DNA of 64,000 bases from Amylostereum areolatum (taxonomy: Eukaryota; Basidiomycota; Agaricomycetes; Russulales; Stereaceae): the NCBI GenBank assembly GCA_012932865.1, contig SAXG01000014.1, forward strand, positions 952,740 through 1,016,739. Reading direction: 5' to 3'. Below, piece after piece: positions 11,711 through 22,535 of this stretch; the stretch's first letter is position 1; each line of letters starts with the position of its first letter. Position numbers and translations under genes: made by a program. Below the pieces are notes generated by a model that saw only the letters and a program-made list of their open reading frames with translations, was not told the DNA's origin and searched no databases.

Positions 11711-13717
11711 GGCCACGCGCGGCGCTACGACTGTAGGCGATCTGCTGGCGAAGTCTGGTTAAACTTCCTGGTTAAACTTCGTGTCGAAGGTCATACGTCT
11801 GAGTATAACGCACCGTTGATCTGCACGGAAAAAGTTGCAAGTAGTACGGGAATGAGAAGCGTCCCAGGTAGTCGCGATTCAAGCGTTAACCGATGCAACA
11901 CCGATGGCGCTGATGGGATGATGCAGGAGGGCGCTTGAGGGCTCGCGGCCGTGTCCGGGCCCCAGGGTCCTTACAACGCGGCCCAGAGGAGTTGGTACTT
12001 AGGTAAAATTTGATCGGCTCGTGTTCGTTGATGTAGACAATCTTCCCCATTGGACTCATTGTCGAGCGCGTGCGAATACTAGAATGGGGGGATAGAAGTC
12101 GAGATAATTAACCAAGCGTAGGCAGGCGACGGACTGAAAACGCGCCTGTGGCGGCGGGTGGCGTGGAAATTAAAGATAATGATGAACCTGATCCGATTAC
12201 CTAATGTACCAGTTGAAAATCGAAAGGCGGTCCCTTGCCATCCTACTTACACCTAGGTCCTACGACATGCAGATCCCCCCTTTTCCCCCGTGAACCTCGG
12301 AGCGGCGTCATCGGACTGCCGAAGAATATCCACCCTCGTACCTGCTGGTTCTTGACAACATTCATTCGCTTGCGGTTGCACAGGCACTCGAAGACGCCCC
12401 GCGTGGAAGAGCATCGACGCCTCGGTGGCTGCATGGCGCTTTGCACGGTTATGGCATCTGCTAGGTCCTGAGCTCTCTTAGCATTCATTTGGGCCAATCT
12501 TCAAAATGTATGCGCTCAACATTCTGTGTATTTTACACCTCAAATAAGTGACTGTATACTTTATCTCATCGTAACCCGTGTGCGACGCTGATCGTTCTGA
12601 GTAGCGCATGCTGACATCGACTCAATGAGAGGCTGTCGTGTGGAACATACGTACTATCTTCGAAATTTCAAGCCGCCTTGTTGCAATAGACGTGTGGATT
12701 CGACCGTCGTCAATCTAGGAGTGAGCAGAGGTAGCGGCGGGAGGAGGAGCGTTATGGTGGGCCAATCTGCTAGAGGTCTGTCTTCTAAACTCTTCTTTCG
12801 TGCTTCTATGTCAGGATCTCATGCACATGTCTTCTCGGTACTACGATTCTGTCGTCTTGTCGTCCCCACACTGGATTACATTCCGTCGGTATGAAGCTTT
12901 TCTGCGTACATGGCCCGCAATCTTACGTGTACTTCCCTCTATAGATGTCTACCGTTCAGATGCCATCGATATCATTCATATCAACCTTACGCCCGTCGAC
13001 CTTTTTCGTCGACCTTTTTGAATCTTGAACCCAACTTTGACTTCAATCTTTCTGGGCGCGACAAGTGTCACAATGATTTCGAGCATAGGATCATATATGT
13101 GGATGGTCCGTCTTTATCCATTTCGACCTGGCTCGTCTTATTTCATGTTGTAGTTCTCGGATTCTACGCCGACAGCGCAATTTTGGTATCCAACCGACGC
13201 ATTCAGACTTTGTGGGGAGGCAGCTAACGCCGCAGATCACGCACTCGCCAATTACCCTGGTGAAGACTAGTCCGATTGGGCGGATTTCTGCCGTCAACCC
13301 CCGCCGAAACGAATAGCTTTTCTCGCGGCGTGGCCAGAGGCGGAAGACGAAGGTGCTTCATGTCTTATGTGTACTACCTAAGACGATGCGTACTGAACCT
13401 CTTCATAGTGTGAGTCTGGCGGCGATAGTAGCTTACGCCAGTCGTGCCAAATTCAAGAACTTCGTGTCGCCTGGCAGCATAGGCGGGCCGTGGTATCCAG
13501 AGCCTATGGTTGCGTCCGGAGATGAGCACTGAGCGCTTGAACGGCAAGGAAACGAGATTCTGCTGCTGAGTTGGAGTCGGGTGGTTCAATCATGTAATCT
13601 TCCTTTCGTATACTAGTAAGTACAGCAGTATATATACAAAGTTGAAACACGAGCCAAAACGAGCGCTATAAATCCTCCGAGTTCCCAGATCACCTATTCG
13701 ATATACGGTAGTTGGAG
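11711..13717. other. 2-kb gap, no supported gene
   Basis: Only short frames without domain-like sequence or convincing splice joins. The part just above 11710 should hold the promoter of the CVNH gene. I see no repeat, tRNA or other RNA gene. Confidence 0.45.
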
Positions 13718-14501
13718 TCAAGAGTGCTTTTCGGTCAACTGATACAACAAGCCAGAATTCATAGAAGTTGACATGGCACCTTTGCCCGTATCGAATTCGT
13801 CCACTAGGTGGAACTTCCCCCCCTTCCGTTTGAATGTGAAGGAGTCTCTATCTCCCTGGCCCTCGTACGCTTCAACCAGATTCCCTCGCACAAGTATGCC
13901 CATTAAGGGGTCGTCTCGATTCTCCGAGTTCCTCCCCACAGCACTCCGGAGATATTCCAAAAGCTGTTCAACTGCTCGGTTGCGGGCCTGGTGATTTTTC
14001 TTGATCTCCATGATGAGAATCATGCGATGCTCGAAAGTATGACCCTCCTTCTTTACGTATGTGCATTTGTCTACCACAAAGTCCGGAATCAGATAGGCTG
14101 CCAGCGGCGATGTCAACTCATGTCAGCCCGGTGTGGATTGCTCTGAACCAAAGTGACTTACCCGACTTGGTGGCAACCCGCGACCCATACGAGTCCGATC
14201 GCGAACGTCCGATCAGAGGCACGCGCCAGATAGGATCCATTCGGTATTGGGGTTTGATTTCGTAACGAAGTTCGGTAGGGAGATACACCCCAAGTATCCC
14301 GGTCAGAGGGCCGTAGATGCGAAATTCGAGGTCAACGTTGCCAACGCCTGGCGTTACCACACGAGGGCCAATGGCCTGCATCTTGCAGCGGAGCTCGTAG
14401 AGAATCCACCCAATGCACTCCTCAAAATATTTCTTGTCGGGGATAGGCTTTCGCGGAAGTGGGGCTGCATAGGCAGGGCGCCATTCAGAGTTGGAGGGCA
14501 T
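13718..14501 (-). CDS. PD-(D/E)XK nuclease-like protein
   Basis: Two exons, 14501-14162 and 14097-13718, join to 239 residues. The ATG at 14501 (MPSNSEWRPAYAAP) is the first methionine; the frame is open further upstream but without an ATG. The second exon opens with AYLIPDFVVDKC and about 25 residues later has LIMEIKKNH. This PD...E-x-K spacing is the hallmark of the PD-(D/E)XK nuclease-like fold, with the predicted metal ligands Asp and Glu and the catalytic Lys all present. Then come a helix-like stretch (AVEQLLEYLRSA) and a hydrophobic strand (LMGILVRGNLVEAYE). Small proteins of this layout are widespread and uncharacterised in mushrooms. The family call rests on this motif alone, and nuclease activity is inference. 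No neighbour suggests a restriction, mobile-element or repair role. Confidence 0.6.
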
Positions 14502-15441
14502 CACTGTGGTGAGGCTTTGAGGGTTAACTGCTCTGGGTTGATTGTGGGGCTCGGGAACGACAAATCTGCCAGTGAGGCCGGTAGCCAGGCTTGAACGTCT
14601 GCACCTTATATACACCAAGGGTTACCAGATAGACGGAGACCCTGAGTTATGACAACAGTGCGCTTTGTGGATTACCAGTGGAATGGAGGTAAGACAATAG
14701 GACAAAAGGACCTCATAAAGCTTAATTTCAGACCACTTGCGCCTCCGAGATTGGCGGAATGTAAGCAGGGGGAAACAGTGTTTCGCTGTGCCATGGGGTG
14801 TTGTTAACTTCGAGTCTTCTGTCCGTAAAACAACGGAACATGGAATCACTACCACCGCGGGATTGTGTCGGTTGATAAGTAAGTAGCGAGAGGTGGCGCT
14901 GGAATATATCGAAGCCTGGAACTTGAAAATGTGCGCCCTCAAGGCCTCAGCCAACAAGTCAGGAAAGGATTATTGAAGGAGCCCAGAGTTCAGTCGCCAT
15001 GATGTGATCAAACTATCGATCTTCCTGAATCATATCCCAACTCTTCCTGATGAAACCTAGGTGCGATGAGCATCATTGCCTTAACAAAAGGTCGAGAGCG
15101 CTCGCCGTTCCAAGGCGCAATGCTACGCCGATTTCTCTGGTCCGTTGTGTGTTGTGCAGCGCACGCGAACCTGTGAGGCTGTGGACTCAACTCAACTGCC
15201 ATCAGTGCCAGTGGAGATCGAAGCCTGCTATTGTTGGTTTGGTAATTGTTGCGCTATTGTACTGTATTTGCATTATTGGGACGGGGGAGGGGGAGGTGTT
15301 CCAGGGCTGGGCACTGGGCGCTGGCTGCCAGCGGCTAGTATAGTATCATGATGTACCTAGGTTCGGGGGCCACCGCCCACTGGTCGTTCTCGTTCCTGTA
15401 GTTGCCGGTACGTCGTCGAAGAGGCGTGGGAAAAAGGGTGA
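14502..15441. other. Intergenic, no gene seen
   Basis: About 940 bp with only short frames. The left part faces the PD-(D/E)XK-like gene start and the right part leads into the promoter of the next plus-strand gene. Confidence 0.45.
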
Positions 15442-15450
15442 CTATTTAAA
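15442..15450 (+). promoter_or_regulatory. TATA-like box of small-family gene A
   Basis: CTATTTAAA lies about 170 bp before the ATG at 15616. A likely 5'-UTR intron sits between them, with donor GTAAGT at 15511 and a CTAG acceptor near 15590. Confidence 0.5.
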
Positions 15451-15615
15451 CACTCCTCACCCTCTCAGCACCCACTCACCCACTGGCCTCACACTTCGAG
15501 TCAAACTCTCAACGTAAGTACTCGCAACCAAGGTATTCTCATACAGTAAGAACAGATTTTCATACCCCTCAGTTCCTCTCTCATCTAGGTTCACGATCAC
15601 TGAATATCTAGGATC

Positions 15616-16095
15616 ATGTCGAAACCCCAGTCGAAAAGCTTTTATCGCGGATGGATGATCAGCGAGAGTTTGCTGCGGGACTGGGCGAAGCAAGCTATGC
15701 CTGAGAAGGATCTCGACGATGTAGAAAGCGAGGACGCAGTTGTCTATTACCTCGTTCCCTTGAACGAGGTGCTGGCGAAGAAGTTCGGTGAGAACATTGT
15801 TCGGGTCACCTCCACTCCCTTTGGGGACGGTGCGACGGCGGAGTTTCTCGTGGCTGTGCGTGAGGACCCCCTGGATATTGAACTGCTCAATGCGCACACG
15901 GAGGATTACATCCCCACTCAGGCTCCTGAAGGGCCAGACGATACAGCGATCAAACATCAACTAGAAGAAGCCTTTCCTAGTAAGCCTTTGCTCAAACCTG
16001 TGAAAGGATCTGGAGAAGGCTCATGCGCTCACGTCTCTCTAGTTGTACTTGGTAAATTGGAGACCTTCAAGACGATAACAAGGTTCAATTATTGA
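15616..16095 (+). CDS. Small uncharacterised protein, family copy A
   Basis: I do not recognise this protein. Exons 15616-15979 and 16043-16095 join to 138 residues. The 63-nt intron carries no stop and keeps frame, so an unspliced 159-residue form is also possible. The N-terminal motif SFYRGWMISESLLRDWAKQA corresponds to LYCGWLIGRDTVNAWIKE in copy B and LYCGWLLGTDVIRAWVKE in copy C. All three end with a phase-1 intron followed by a short last exon of 50-53 nt that begins xxxGKxx. It is the most diverged copy (YRGW in place of YCGW). No signal peptide, membrane helix or catalytic motif is evident. It is acidic and looks like a compact soluble protein. Confidence 0.75.
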   Translation: MSKPQSKSFYRGWMISESLLRDWAKQAMPEKDLDDVESEDAVVYYLVPLNEVLAKKFGENIVRVTSTPFGDGATAEFLVAVREDPLDIELLNAHTEDYIPTQAPEGPDDTAIKHQLEEAFPSKPLLKPVKGSGEGSCAHVSLVVLGKLETFKTITRFNY

Positions 16096-16399
16096 TGACA
16101 AGGAGACTCAGACAGCGTCGATAGTTGGCTTGCAATATCATAATATGATGACCGCAGATGAAATTTACTGCACCGTTTTCACTTACAGTTACTTATGCAA
16201 TGAGAGGACATAAAAGCGTGAAAGACGATGGCACCAACGCTACTAAGTACAAGCCGTGAAACGGACACAAACAGAACCGAACGTCCGCTGGCGGCACGCA
16301 AACTGGGTGAAAGAGGGGAACGAATTCAACGGAAGGCAAACCATATCCAGCTATAGCTATCCCTTCCCCGGCCGGGGATCTTCGAACGGCCAAGCACCT

Positions 16400-17308
16400 G
16401 CCGACCTGTTCTTGGCTCCCGATACTTACTGGACTGCCCGCGAGAACATCTTGCTGTCCAAAAGAGACATGGACGGATCGCTCTCCTCCACAGCACCAAC
16501 ACCGAATCGACCGACGCACGATCTCCACCTGTACCTGCCCCGTCACTTCCAATTCGATCCAGAGAACCGTTAGACCGCAGAATTATTCTTCCTCCTTCTT
16601 CTCCTCGCATCCACGCAGTTTCAGGGGCCAGGAACAGGTCAAAGCGGGCGGACGGTCTTCGTTTTAACCACTGTTGTTTGGGACTTGATGTCCTCAGCAG
16701 ATGATGACCAGGCTGTCGTTCTTCCTCCGGGACCAAATCAAACGGACGCTCGCCGAGCAGTGGCAAGCACCAGCACCAGCACCAGCGCCCTAGCCATCGA
16801 ACGCAACGCGCGGGACCAAGGACCGAGGCCTCGGCACGCCGTGTTCGTCCGCGTTCAAGTACTGTCTCTTGCACCCGTGCCTGCCCCGATATCAGTGTCT
16901 GTGCAGGCTCGATCTTGGGAATATCCTTTCCAAAGGAGTCGCAATATCGTACGCCCGAGCCGTTGTGCTCGCTTGGCTAAGAAGCTAACGCGTCAGCGAG
17001 GACAAATCAGACGCGTTGTGAGAGCGCACCTTCGTATCCTTCTTCCCCGTAATCCTGAACGTGTGTAAACACGCTGCGTGCACTTCTTGCGACGAGATGA
17101 GTGAAGCATCAAGCAAGTTGTGAGGGTGGAGACCGCGCGTGACGAGCGCGATGGAATGCGATAGGTCGAGCGCGCGAGGTTGTTGAGCACACGGAGTCGT
17201 TTGATGCCATGTGACTGGGTAATGGATGGTGTAGCTCGAGACCGAGGGGGAGGGTTGGAGACTCCAGATGTAAAGGCATATATATTGAGTCCATTCTGCG
17301 TAGTGCAT
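16400..17308 (-). CDS. Possible gene, exon structure unresolved
   Basis: From an ATG at 17308 (MHYAEWTQYICLYIW) the frame runs through a natural-looking stretch with LDLSHSIALVTRGLHPHN and ends in AAG before a good intron: donor GTGCGC, branch GCTGAC, acceptor TTAG, about 17029-16982. The next frame begins PSEHNGSGVRYCDSFGKD. Further down I cannot decide between frames, and no domain is recognised. It could be a real multi-exon gene or a decayed one. No start context, TATA box or homology settles it. Confidence 0.3.
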
Positions 17309-17409
17309 AGGTACAGTGACTGTACGGACAAAAGGGATGTCAATGACAGCAATCCGTGAACGAAGAGCAAGACTTTCCTTTCTAAGAACGCGACCTCACG
17401 ACGAGACAT

Positions 17410-18114
17410 CGTGAAAAGGGGAAACCCGGGGTAAGAATCATAGGAGTATGGAGAGTTGACGACGTCTCCTGGAGTGCGAGAGCGTTGCGCGAGCTCGCGT
17501 GTTATGGTCGATAAGTTGAAACAGCGCTTTCGCGTAAGCGCCTAACCCGAGTTCGGGCTTCTCGGCCTTTGCCGGATGCCTCTCTCCTCACGGCCTCTTC
17601 GACTTGAGCGAAACCAAAACCCCACCAGTGTATCAGAGAGCGAATCGACGCGGCCTTTCCTAATATGTCTTTTTTTACGATTGAGAAATGACCTGGAGAA
17701 CGCTAACGCGCTCGCGTCTTCATAGCTCTCAGGCTCGGGGGATCAGTGGGGGAGTTTACTAATAACTTGAAGACAACAACTTACGACCGCCCGCATGACC
17801 TTCGTTCTCTCCGCCTTGCAAACTGTGCCCACCGCCTGGAACATCAGAGGTGCAGTATGTCCAGTGCTTGCTGTTTGAAGGTAGCCGCGAATAATAAATG
17901 GATGCGCTGGCGATTGACGCAAATGCGCTGAGGACACCCGTGCCGCCGCTTACTGGAGTCGTGTTCAACGCGTTCGACATTGAGGACTCCGCGATCGTGG
18001 TACCGTCAAAATGTGTGTTTATTGTCACGATCACAACCCGCAAGGACAAGAAACAATCAAATGGCTACACAACCTCGGCAGATGACGCGTAGGAGCCGTC
18101 CGAACGTCGAAGGG
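17410..18114. other. Intergenic, no gene seen
   Basis: About 700 bp with only short frames. One minus-strand stretch near 18049-17900 has protein-like composition, but no start, splice signals or homology I can support. Confidence 0.4.
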
Positions 18115-18599
18115 TTACGCGTCTGCTAGCATCTCGTTACAATACTCCACGAGCTTGCCGCGTAAGGCTGAAAAAGAATGAGCCCCTTCGTCCCGTCTTT
18201 CGAAAGGTTCGCATACGCACAAGGATTTGCCGCCTCGATGGCCTCTCGTTTAGTCTTTGTGTCCTCATCCTCGGGAAAGAAATAGGCTTCCTTCACTCCA
18301 AACGCCACCGCAAGAGGGGGGATGATGGACTTCGCCACCACCATGTACTTGTCTGAATCGGGGCCAAAGCCCACCTCCAAACTTGCACCGCATTTCTTTA
18401 GAGCCTTTTCTAAAAGCATGAGCTCGGGGCCTAGATACTCGGTGGAGGAGACGTCCTCGCCAGATGACTCCTTGATCCAAGCGTTCACGGTATCCCTTCC
18501 GATGAGCCATCCACAGTATAGCTTCACTCTGTCAAAGACGTTCACCATTTCAGCCGGCGGGAGCACTAGTACTACTGGTGGGGTTTCCGTTTCGCTCAT
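18115..18599 (-). CDS. Small uncharacterised protein, family copy B
   Basis: Exons 18599-18221 and 18167-18115 join to 143 residues. The ATG at 18599 (MSETETPP) is chosen because upstream in-frame codons lack an ATG. Core motif LYCGWLIGRDTVNAWIKE, then FGPDSDKYMVV; the last exon encodes SLRGKLVEYCNEMLADA. It is clearly related to copy C (both have GPDxDKYMVV and end in NP before the intron), more distantly to copy A. The 53-nt intron starts at the same codon position and phase as in the other copies. It is transcribed divergently from copy C, with 486 bp between start codons. Function unknown; no signal peptide or membrane helix. Confidence 0.8.
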
Positions 18600-18865
18600 G
18601 TTTATGTTTCGTATCTGGTTAGGGGACAATGAGTATCAGCGTTCTGTGGAAAATATGTGTTGTACGTACGATTTGACGCCTGGACTCGGAGGATGTCACG
18701 GTGTGTACGGTTCAAACTTCAAGACGCGACGGTCAAGCTTGTACTATCTGTACTGCTGCTGCTGTTCAACGTTCAACTACCTTGCAGCCCCGGGACAATT
18801 CTCACGGTCATGTGATCACGGTTGCCAGTTGCTTAACTACGTAGCGGTACAGTATGAAAGCACAC

Positions 18866-18916
18866 CTTGAAGCTTGAAGCTTGAAGCTAGTGAAGCTTGA
18901 AGCTAGCTTGAAGCTC
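18866..18916. repeat. AAGCTTG/AAGCTAG microrepeat
   Basis: Repeated TTGAAGC and AGCTAGC words (HindIII-like AAGCTT palindromes) lie in the 486-bp shared promoter between family copies B and C. The rest of that spacer, 18600-19085, shows no gene. Confidence 0.7.
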
Positions 18917-19085
18917 AGCATATCCAATCCACCCATTCCTCGCTTTCCTCAAGCTTCAAATTTCAAATAGTAAGCACAACACGTCTCTGCCAGTCTCTGC
19001 CCAAGGCGCCCAGAGCACAGATACTTATCTTCCTCTAGATCCGAACCCAACTACCGTTCGGATTTCAACGTTCAGAACGTTCAAC

Positions 19086-19540
19086 ATGAGTCAAAAACCA
19101 GTTCCTGGTCGTGTACCAAGGTTATACTGTGGATGGCTCCTCGGAACAGATGTGATACGAGCTTGGGTCAAAGAACTCTCCGATATTGACATGGGCGCAG
19201 AAGATATATTAGGTGCCGAGGCTGTACCCATCAATAAAGCGCTGAAGAGGCACGGAGGGTTTTTGAGGGCAAGCTTGGGGCCAGACCGAGACAAATATAT
19301 GGTGGTGATGGAGGTCTTTGAACCCGACCCTACCAAAGGCTACTTCACGGAGGTGGAAGACCTGGAGTCAAAGCCTAAGTACCCCGAGGATGACGGGTTG
19401 AAGACCAGACGAGAGGCCTACGAGAAGGAAAATCCTTGTGAGTAGGCTGAACTGTCTAAAGGCGAGAAGAAAGGGCTCATTTATTTCTAGGCTTACACGG
19501 CAAATTCTCAGAGTACACGAACGAAATACAATACGTATGA
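19086..19540 (+). CDS. Small uncharacterised protein, family copy C
   Basis: Exons 19086-19437 and 19491-19540 join to 133 residues; intron 53 nt. Motifs: LYCGWLLGTDVIRAWVKE near residue 15, LGPDRDKYMVVMEV in the middle, and an acidic region before ENP. The last exon encodes LHGKFSEYTNEIQYV after a cysteine codon split by the intron. It is the closest relative of copy B. Shared Gly-Pro-Asp and Lys-Tyr-Met-Val-Val positions suggest a conserved fold. Function unknown. The clear ATG and intact frame argue for a live gene. Confidence 0.8.
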
Positions 19541-20330
19541 TGTATACGACCCCTCCATGTCGGTGTTCGGACGTCTCCTCTTCGTCACCTGTATGAAGCC
19601 ATATTCAAATTGTCGTTCATTTCTTCTTATCCTTGCGAGTGTTAGCAAGGGCGACTGCCTGCCTTGCGTTTGTCTAGAAGAGACAAGGAAACCACCCACG
19701 CAAGGTTATGCGGTCGTACGGAACTTGCGGCCGACGGTGATCACTGGCATGCCGGACATCGCTTGCGCTGGCATTAGCCAGAGTTTTCTAGTAATAACTC
19801 TATATGTTCCCACCTTAAGGGCAAGTACCGTGGTGCGCACGTTGTGGCCTTCGTGGGGATATTGACCCCTGGACAAGGGGCTGTAGTATTATGGACCTCT
19901 CGTAAACAGCATTGACTTCAGGATATCGAACCCCCAAACAGAGATCGTAAGGCTCGCCTTCCTTCCCCGCACGCCCACAGAAGACCCCGCACTCGTCTTC
20001 GACCGAGATCGTATCAATATCGCGCTCCACGACGGTGGACAATGGTGCACAATGGCGAGATGGCGCGGCGGACGCGCGCCTTGTGCTAGGAACGACCGGG
20101 TAGGGACATCGCCCACACGCCACCGTAACTCACCATCCCCGCGACCGAACTGACCGTGACTATGCGGCATGCCTCCTTCAGATGTCGTCCTCATTTCCCC
20201 CTCGTCGTCGAGTGAACCAGGCCAGGGCGGCCAAAAGCCAGTGCTGACACCGTTTGACATCCCCTCCTTGTCTGTCCTAGTGCCTTATTCCCCAGGAACA
20301 CTTAGAGACCTTGTTGTCCTCCGTAGGTCC
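19541..20330. other. Intergenic, no gene seen
   Basis: About 790 bp with only short frames, between copy C and the TATA-like box of the next gene. An open frame from 20169 overlaps that promoter and is not supported. Confidence 0.45.
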
Positions 20331-20338
20331 TATTTAAG
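20331..20338 (+). promoter_or_regulatory. TATA-like box
   Basis: TATTTAAG about 100 bp before the ATG at 20438, followed by a CT-rich leader typical of fungal core promoters. Confidence 0.45.
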
Positions 20339-20437
20339 CCTTCGCGAACCCGCCGGTACAGCCCAATTTCCCCAATACGCCACCCAGCCCAACCCCCAAA
20401 CCCCCCACTCGCCTCACCCTCGCCCTCGCCCTCGCCG

Positions 20438-21081
20438 ATGCCGCACCACGAGTCCAGAAGGCGACCCTCAGGCGTCGCCGCCCACACCCACCAATGGAGC
20501 GGCGCCTACACACCGAAATCATCGCAGGCAGTCGAGGTCACATACTCCGATGCACTGACGCCGCCTTGGGACAACCCCGAGAAGCGAGCGCGATACCAGC
20601 AAGTGGAGACGAGGATCCTCTGCCTCGTCCTGCGCGACGTCGACAACCGATTACGCCAGGTGAGCGATCCCGTCCACGTCCACTCGATCGACGTCCTCGC
20701 CCCCCCCCCTACAGTGCTGATCCTCGTTCCGCCCAGACAAAACGCGGAAAACTCCTCCCTGACTCTCTGCAAGGCCCAGAGGTACGTTCCGCACCATCCC
20801 CGCCTCACCTCCTGTCCTGGAGGCTTTAAGGCCTGAACCTGTATTCCCACCTGCTCGTCCTGGCACTTATTGCTCCCTTCATTCTCCCCAACCAGGAACT
20901 CCAATGTCTCGCGCGCCACATTCTAGACCGCGCCTATGCCGCGCTGCCCTTAGGGTGGCACCCCTCCACGCCTCAAGCCGTCCTAGATGGCGATTTTGAA
21001 TCGATCGTCGAGGCCATTGCGAGGGATAGTATTATGCTGTATGTCGACAACCGTAAATGCGGGTATGGACATGAACGATAG
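20438..21081 (+). CDS. Uncharacterised small protein, three exons
   Basis: Exons 20438-20659, 20737-20781 and 20896-21081 join to 150 residues in one clean frame. I recognise no domain. The middle is amphipathic and helix-like (YQQVETRILCLVLRDVDNRL), and so is the part after the second intron (LARHILDRAYAALPLGW). The start is Arg/Ser/His-rich and probably disordered. No signal peptide or membrane segment. Both introns have consensus borders (GTGAGC...CCCAG, GTACGT...ACCAG), and together with the TATA-like box upstream this supports a real gene. Confidence 0.65.
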
Positions 21082-21448
21082 GATAGACGGGCATGGGCGC
21101 GGCAGGACATTTAGATGTAGGATAGCGATGCGACGGACACGATACCTATACGATTATATAGCGATGTTGATACGATAGGAAGCCGGGCGTAGGCTGGAGA
21201 GAAAGGCAGGGCGCAAAGGACGGTGGGAGGGGTGGGAGCCTGGAGGAATCGCCGGCCAGTGAGAGGTCGGATCCTTTATGAGCAGCTCACGCCGACGTCC
21301 GGAAAGTCGTACGTCCCTGGAATGGCGGTCTCACAGCCCAGACGGTCTTGGTGCGAGTTGCAATTGGTTTGGTCGTTGGCGGACGCGCAGCAGCGGATGC
21401 AGAACCTGTTTAGCGCCGGCTCAACCCTACACGTTCATCGCTACGCGG
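21082..21448. other. Convergent intergenic spacer
   Basis: 367 bp between the ends of two convergent genes. No feature seen beyond A/T- and GATA-rich words near 21080-21180. Confidence 0.5.
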
Positions 21449-22276
21449 TCAGCACGACCCCCTTGACGGAGATGAGGGATATACACACAGTTCGATGAAG
21501 CTGGCGCCGTAGCCTCCGAAGGTGCACTGAGCACCATTGGGAAACCGGACGTCGAGCTGCCCGCCATGATCAGAGGCGTCAAGGAGCGAGTTCGCGGGGT
21601 TCAAGCAGCCGGTAATCTTCAGGAAGACGTATCGGACGTGTGAGACAAGAGGAGACAAGAGCGCCGTGGAAGGACGTACCTGTATGTAGGACCCGTCATC
21701 GGCCGTCTGCATCGCCGCTGCGACGATAAACCCATCCTGCATCTTGTTCTGACAGTGAGGCTCCGAGCTAGAAGGGCTGCAGTACGATAACCCGTCGCTC
21801 TCCGCGTCTGATACAAGTTCTGAAACCCCAACGTCGACGTCAGCAAACGGCAGCGATGACGATGCGTGAAGCGACACACCATCTTGTCGACTTGGGAGGA
21901 GGAGAGAGAAGTCGGACGTGCTGGTGATATGTACGGTGGTGGAATCGGATGGAGCGCCAGTAGGGTCGGGTGTGGGACGGGTATCATGGGGGGTCGTCGG
22001 TGTTGGGTCTTGTCGCCGCTGTTGTTGTGCTTGAGAGCGCCCGCCGAGCTGAGAAGAGCTACCATATGAAAAGCCGCCAGACATTTTGAGAGCCCTCGCC
22101 GGGGTCGTTGTATTGAGGGGGTGGAACTCGGGGACGCCTTGAGAGCGATCAGAGCCAGACTGCCTGCCAGAGGATGCCATGGAGTTGTGACCGGTGCTGA
22201 GAGCCGCCGCGTTTGCCAGACCGCAGAGACAGAAAACCACGAAGCCAATCGAGAACGAAAGACGAGAGTGAGACAT
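21449..22276 (-). CDS. Small secreted protein, uncharacterised
   Basis: Exons 22276-21880, 21819-21680 and 21616-21449 join to 234 residues. The N-terminus MSHSRLSFSIGFVVFCLCGL is a clear secretion signal with likely cleavage after ANA. Next comes a long Ser/Thr/Pro/Gln-rich linker (about 30-130) likely to be O-glycosylated. A compact C-terminal part carries cysteines in YCSPSSSEPHC, ITGCLNP, GAQCTF and IELC, suggesting disulfide bonds. The last part (LDVRFPNGAQCTFGGY) looks like a beta-rich domain. The layout fits secreted proteins of unknown function seen in wood-decay and litter mushrooms. No enzyme motif is visible. Confidence 0.78.
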   Translation of the reverse strand: MSHSRLSFSIGFVVFCLCGLANAAALSTGHNSMASSGRQSGSDRSQGVPEFHPLNTTTPARALKMSGGFSYGSSSQLGGRSQAQQQRRQDPTPTTPHDTRPTPDPTGAPSDSTTVHITSTSDFSLLLPSRQDGVSLHASSSLPFADVDVGVSELVSDAESDGLSYCSPSSSEPHCQNKMQDGFIVAAAMQTADDGSYIQVRPSTALLSPLVSHVRYVFLKITGCLNPANSLLDASDHGGQLDVRFPNGAQCTFGGYGASFIELCVYPSSPSRGSC

Positions 22277-22535
22277 AGCGTTCGAGATGGAGAGAACAAA
22301 GATGGGGATGGGGATGGTGAACGAACGAAAGAAAGAGACGTATCAGCAACGCCAAGAAATCGCGAGTTGTCCGCTTCAACAACGTCACGTGCATCACGCC
22401 ATGAACTGTTTCGATTTCGTTTACTCAGGCTTTACTTACAGCTACTGTACACCTGGTAGCAAGCAACCCAATCGACGTCGTGAAATAGCCTCCTACGCTA
22501 TACATAGATCCCTCCGAGTCGTCGCGCCACTACCA

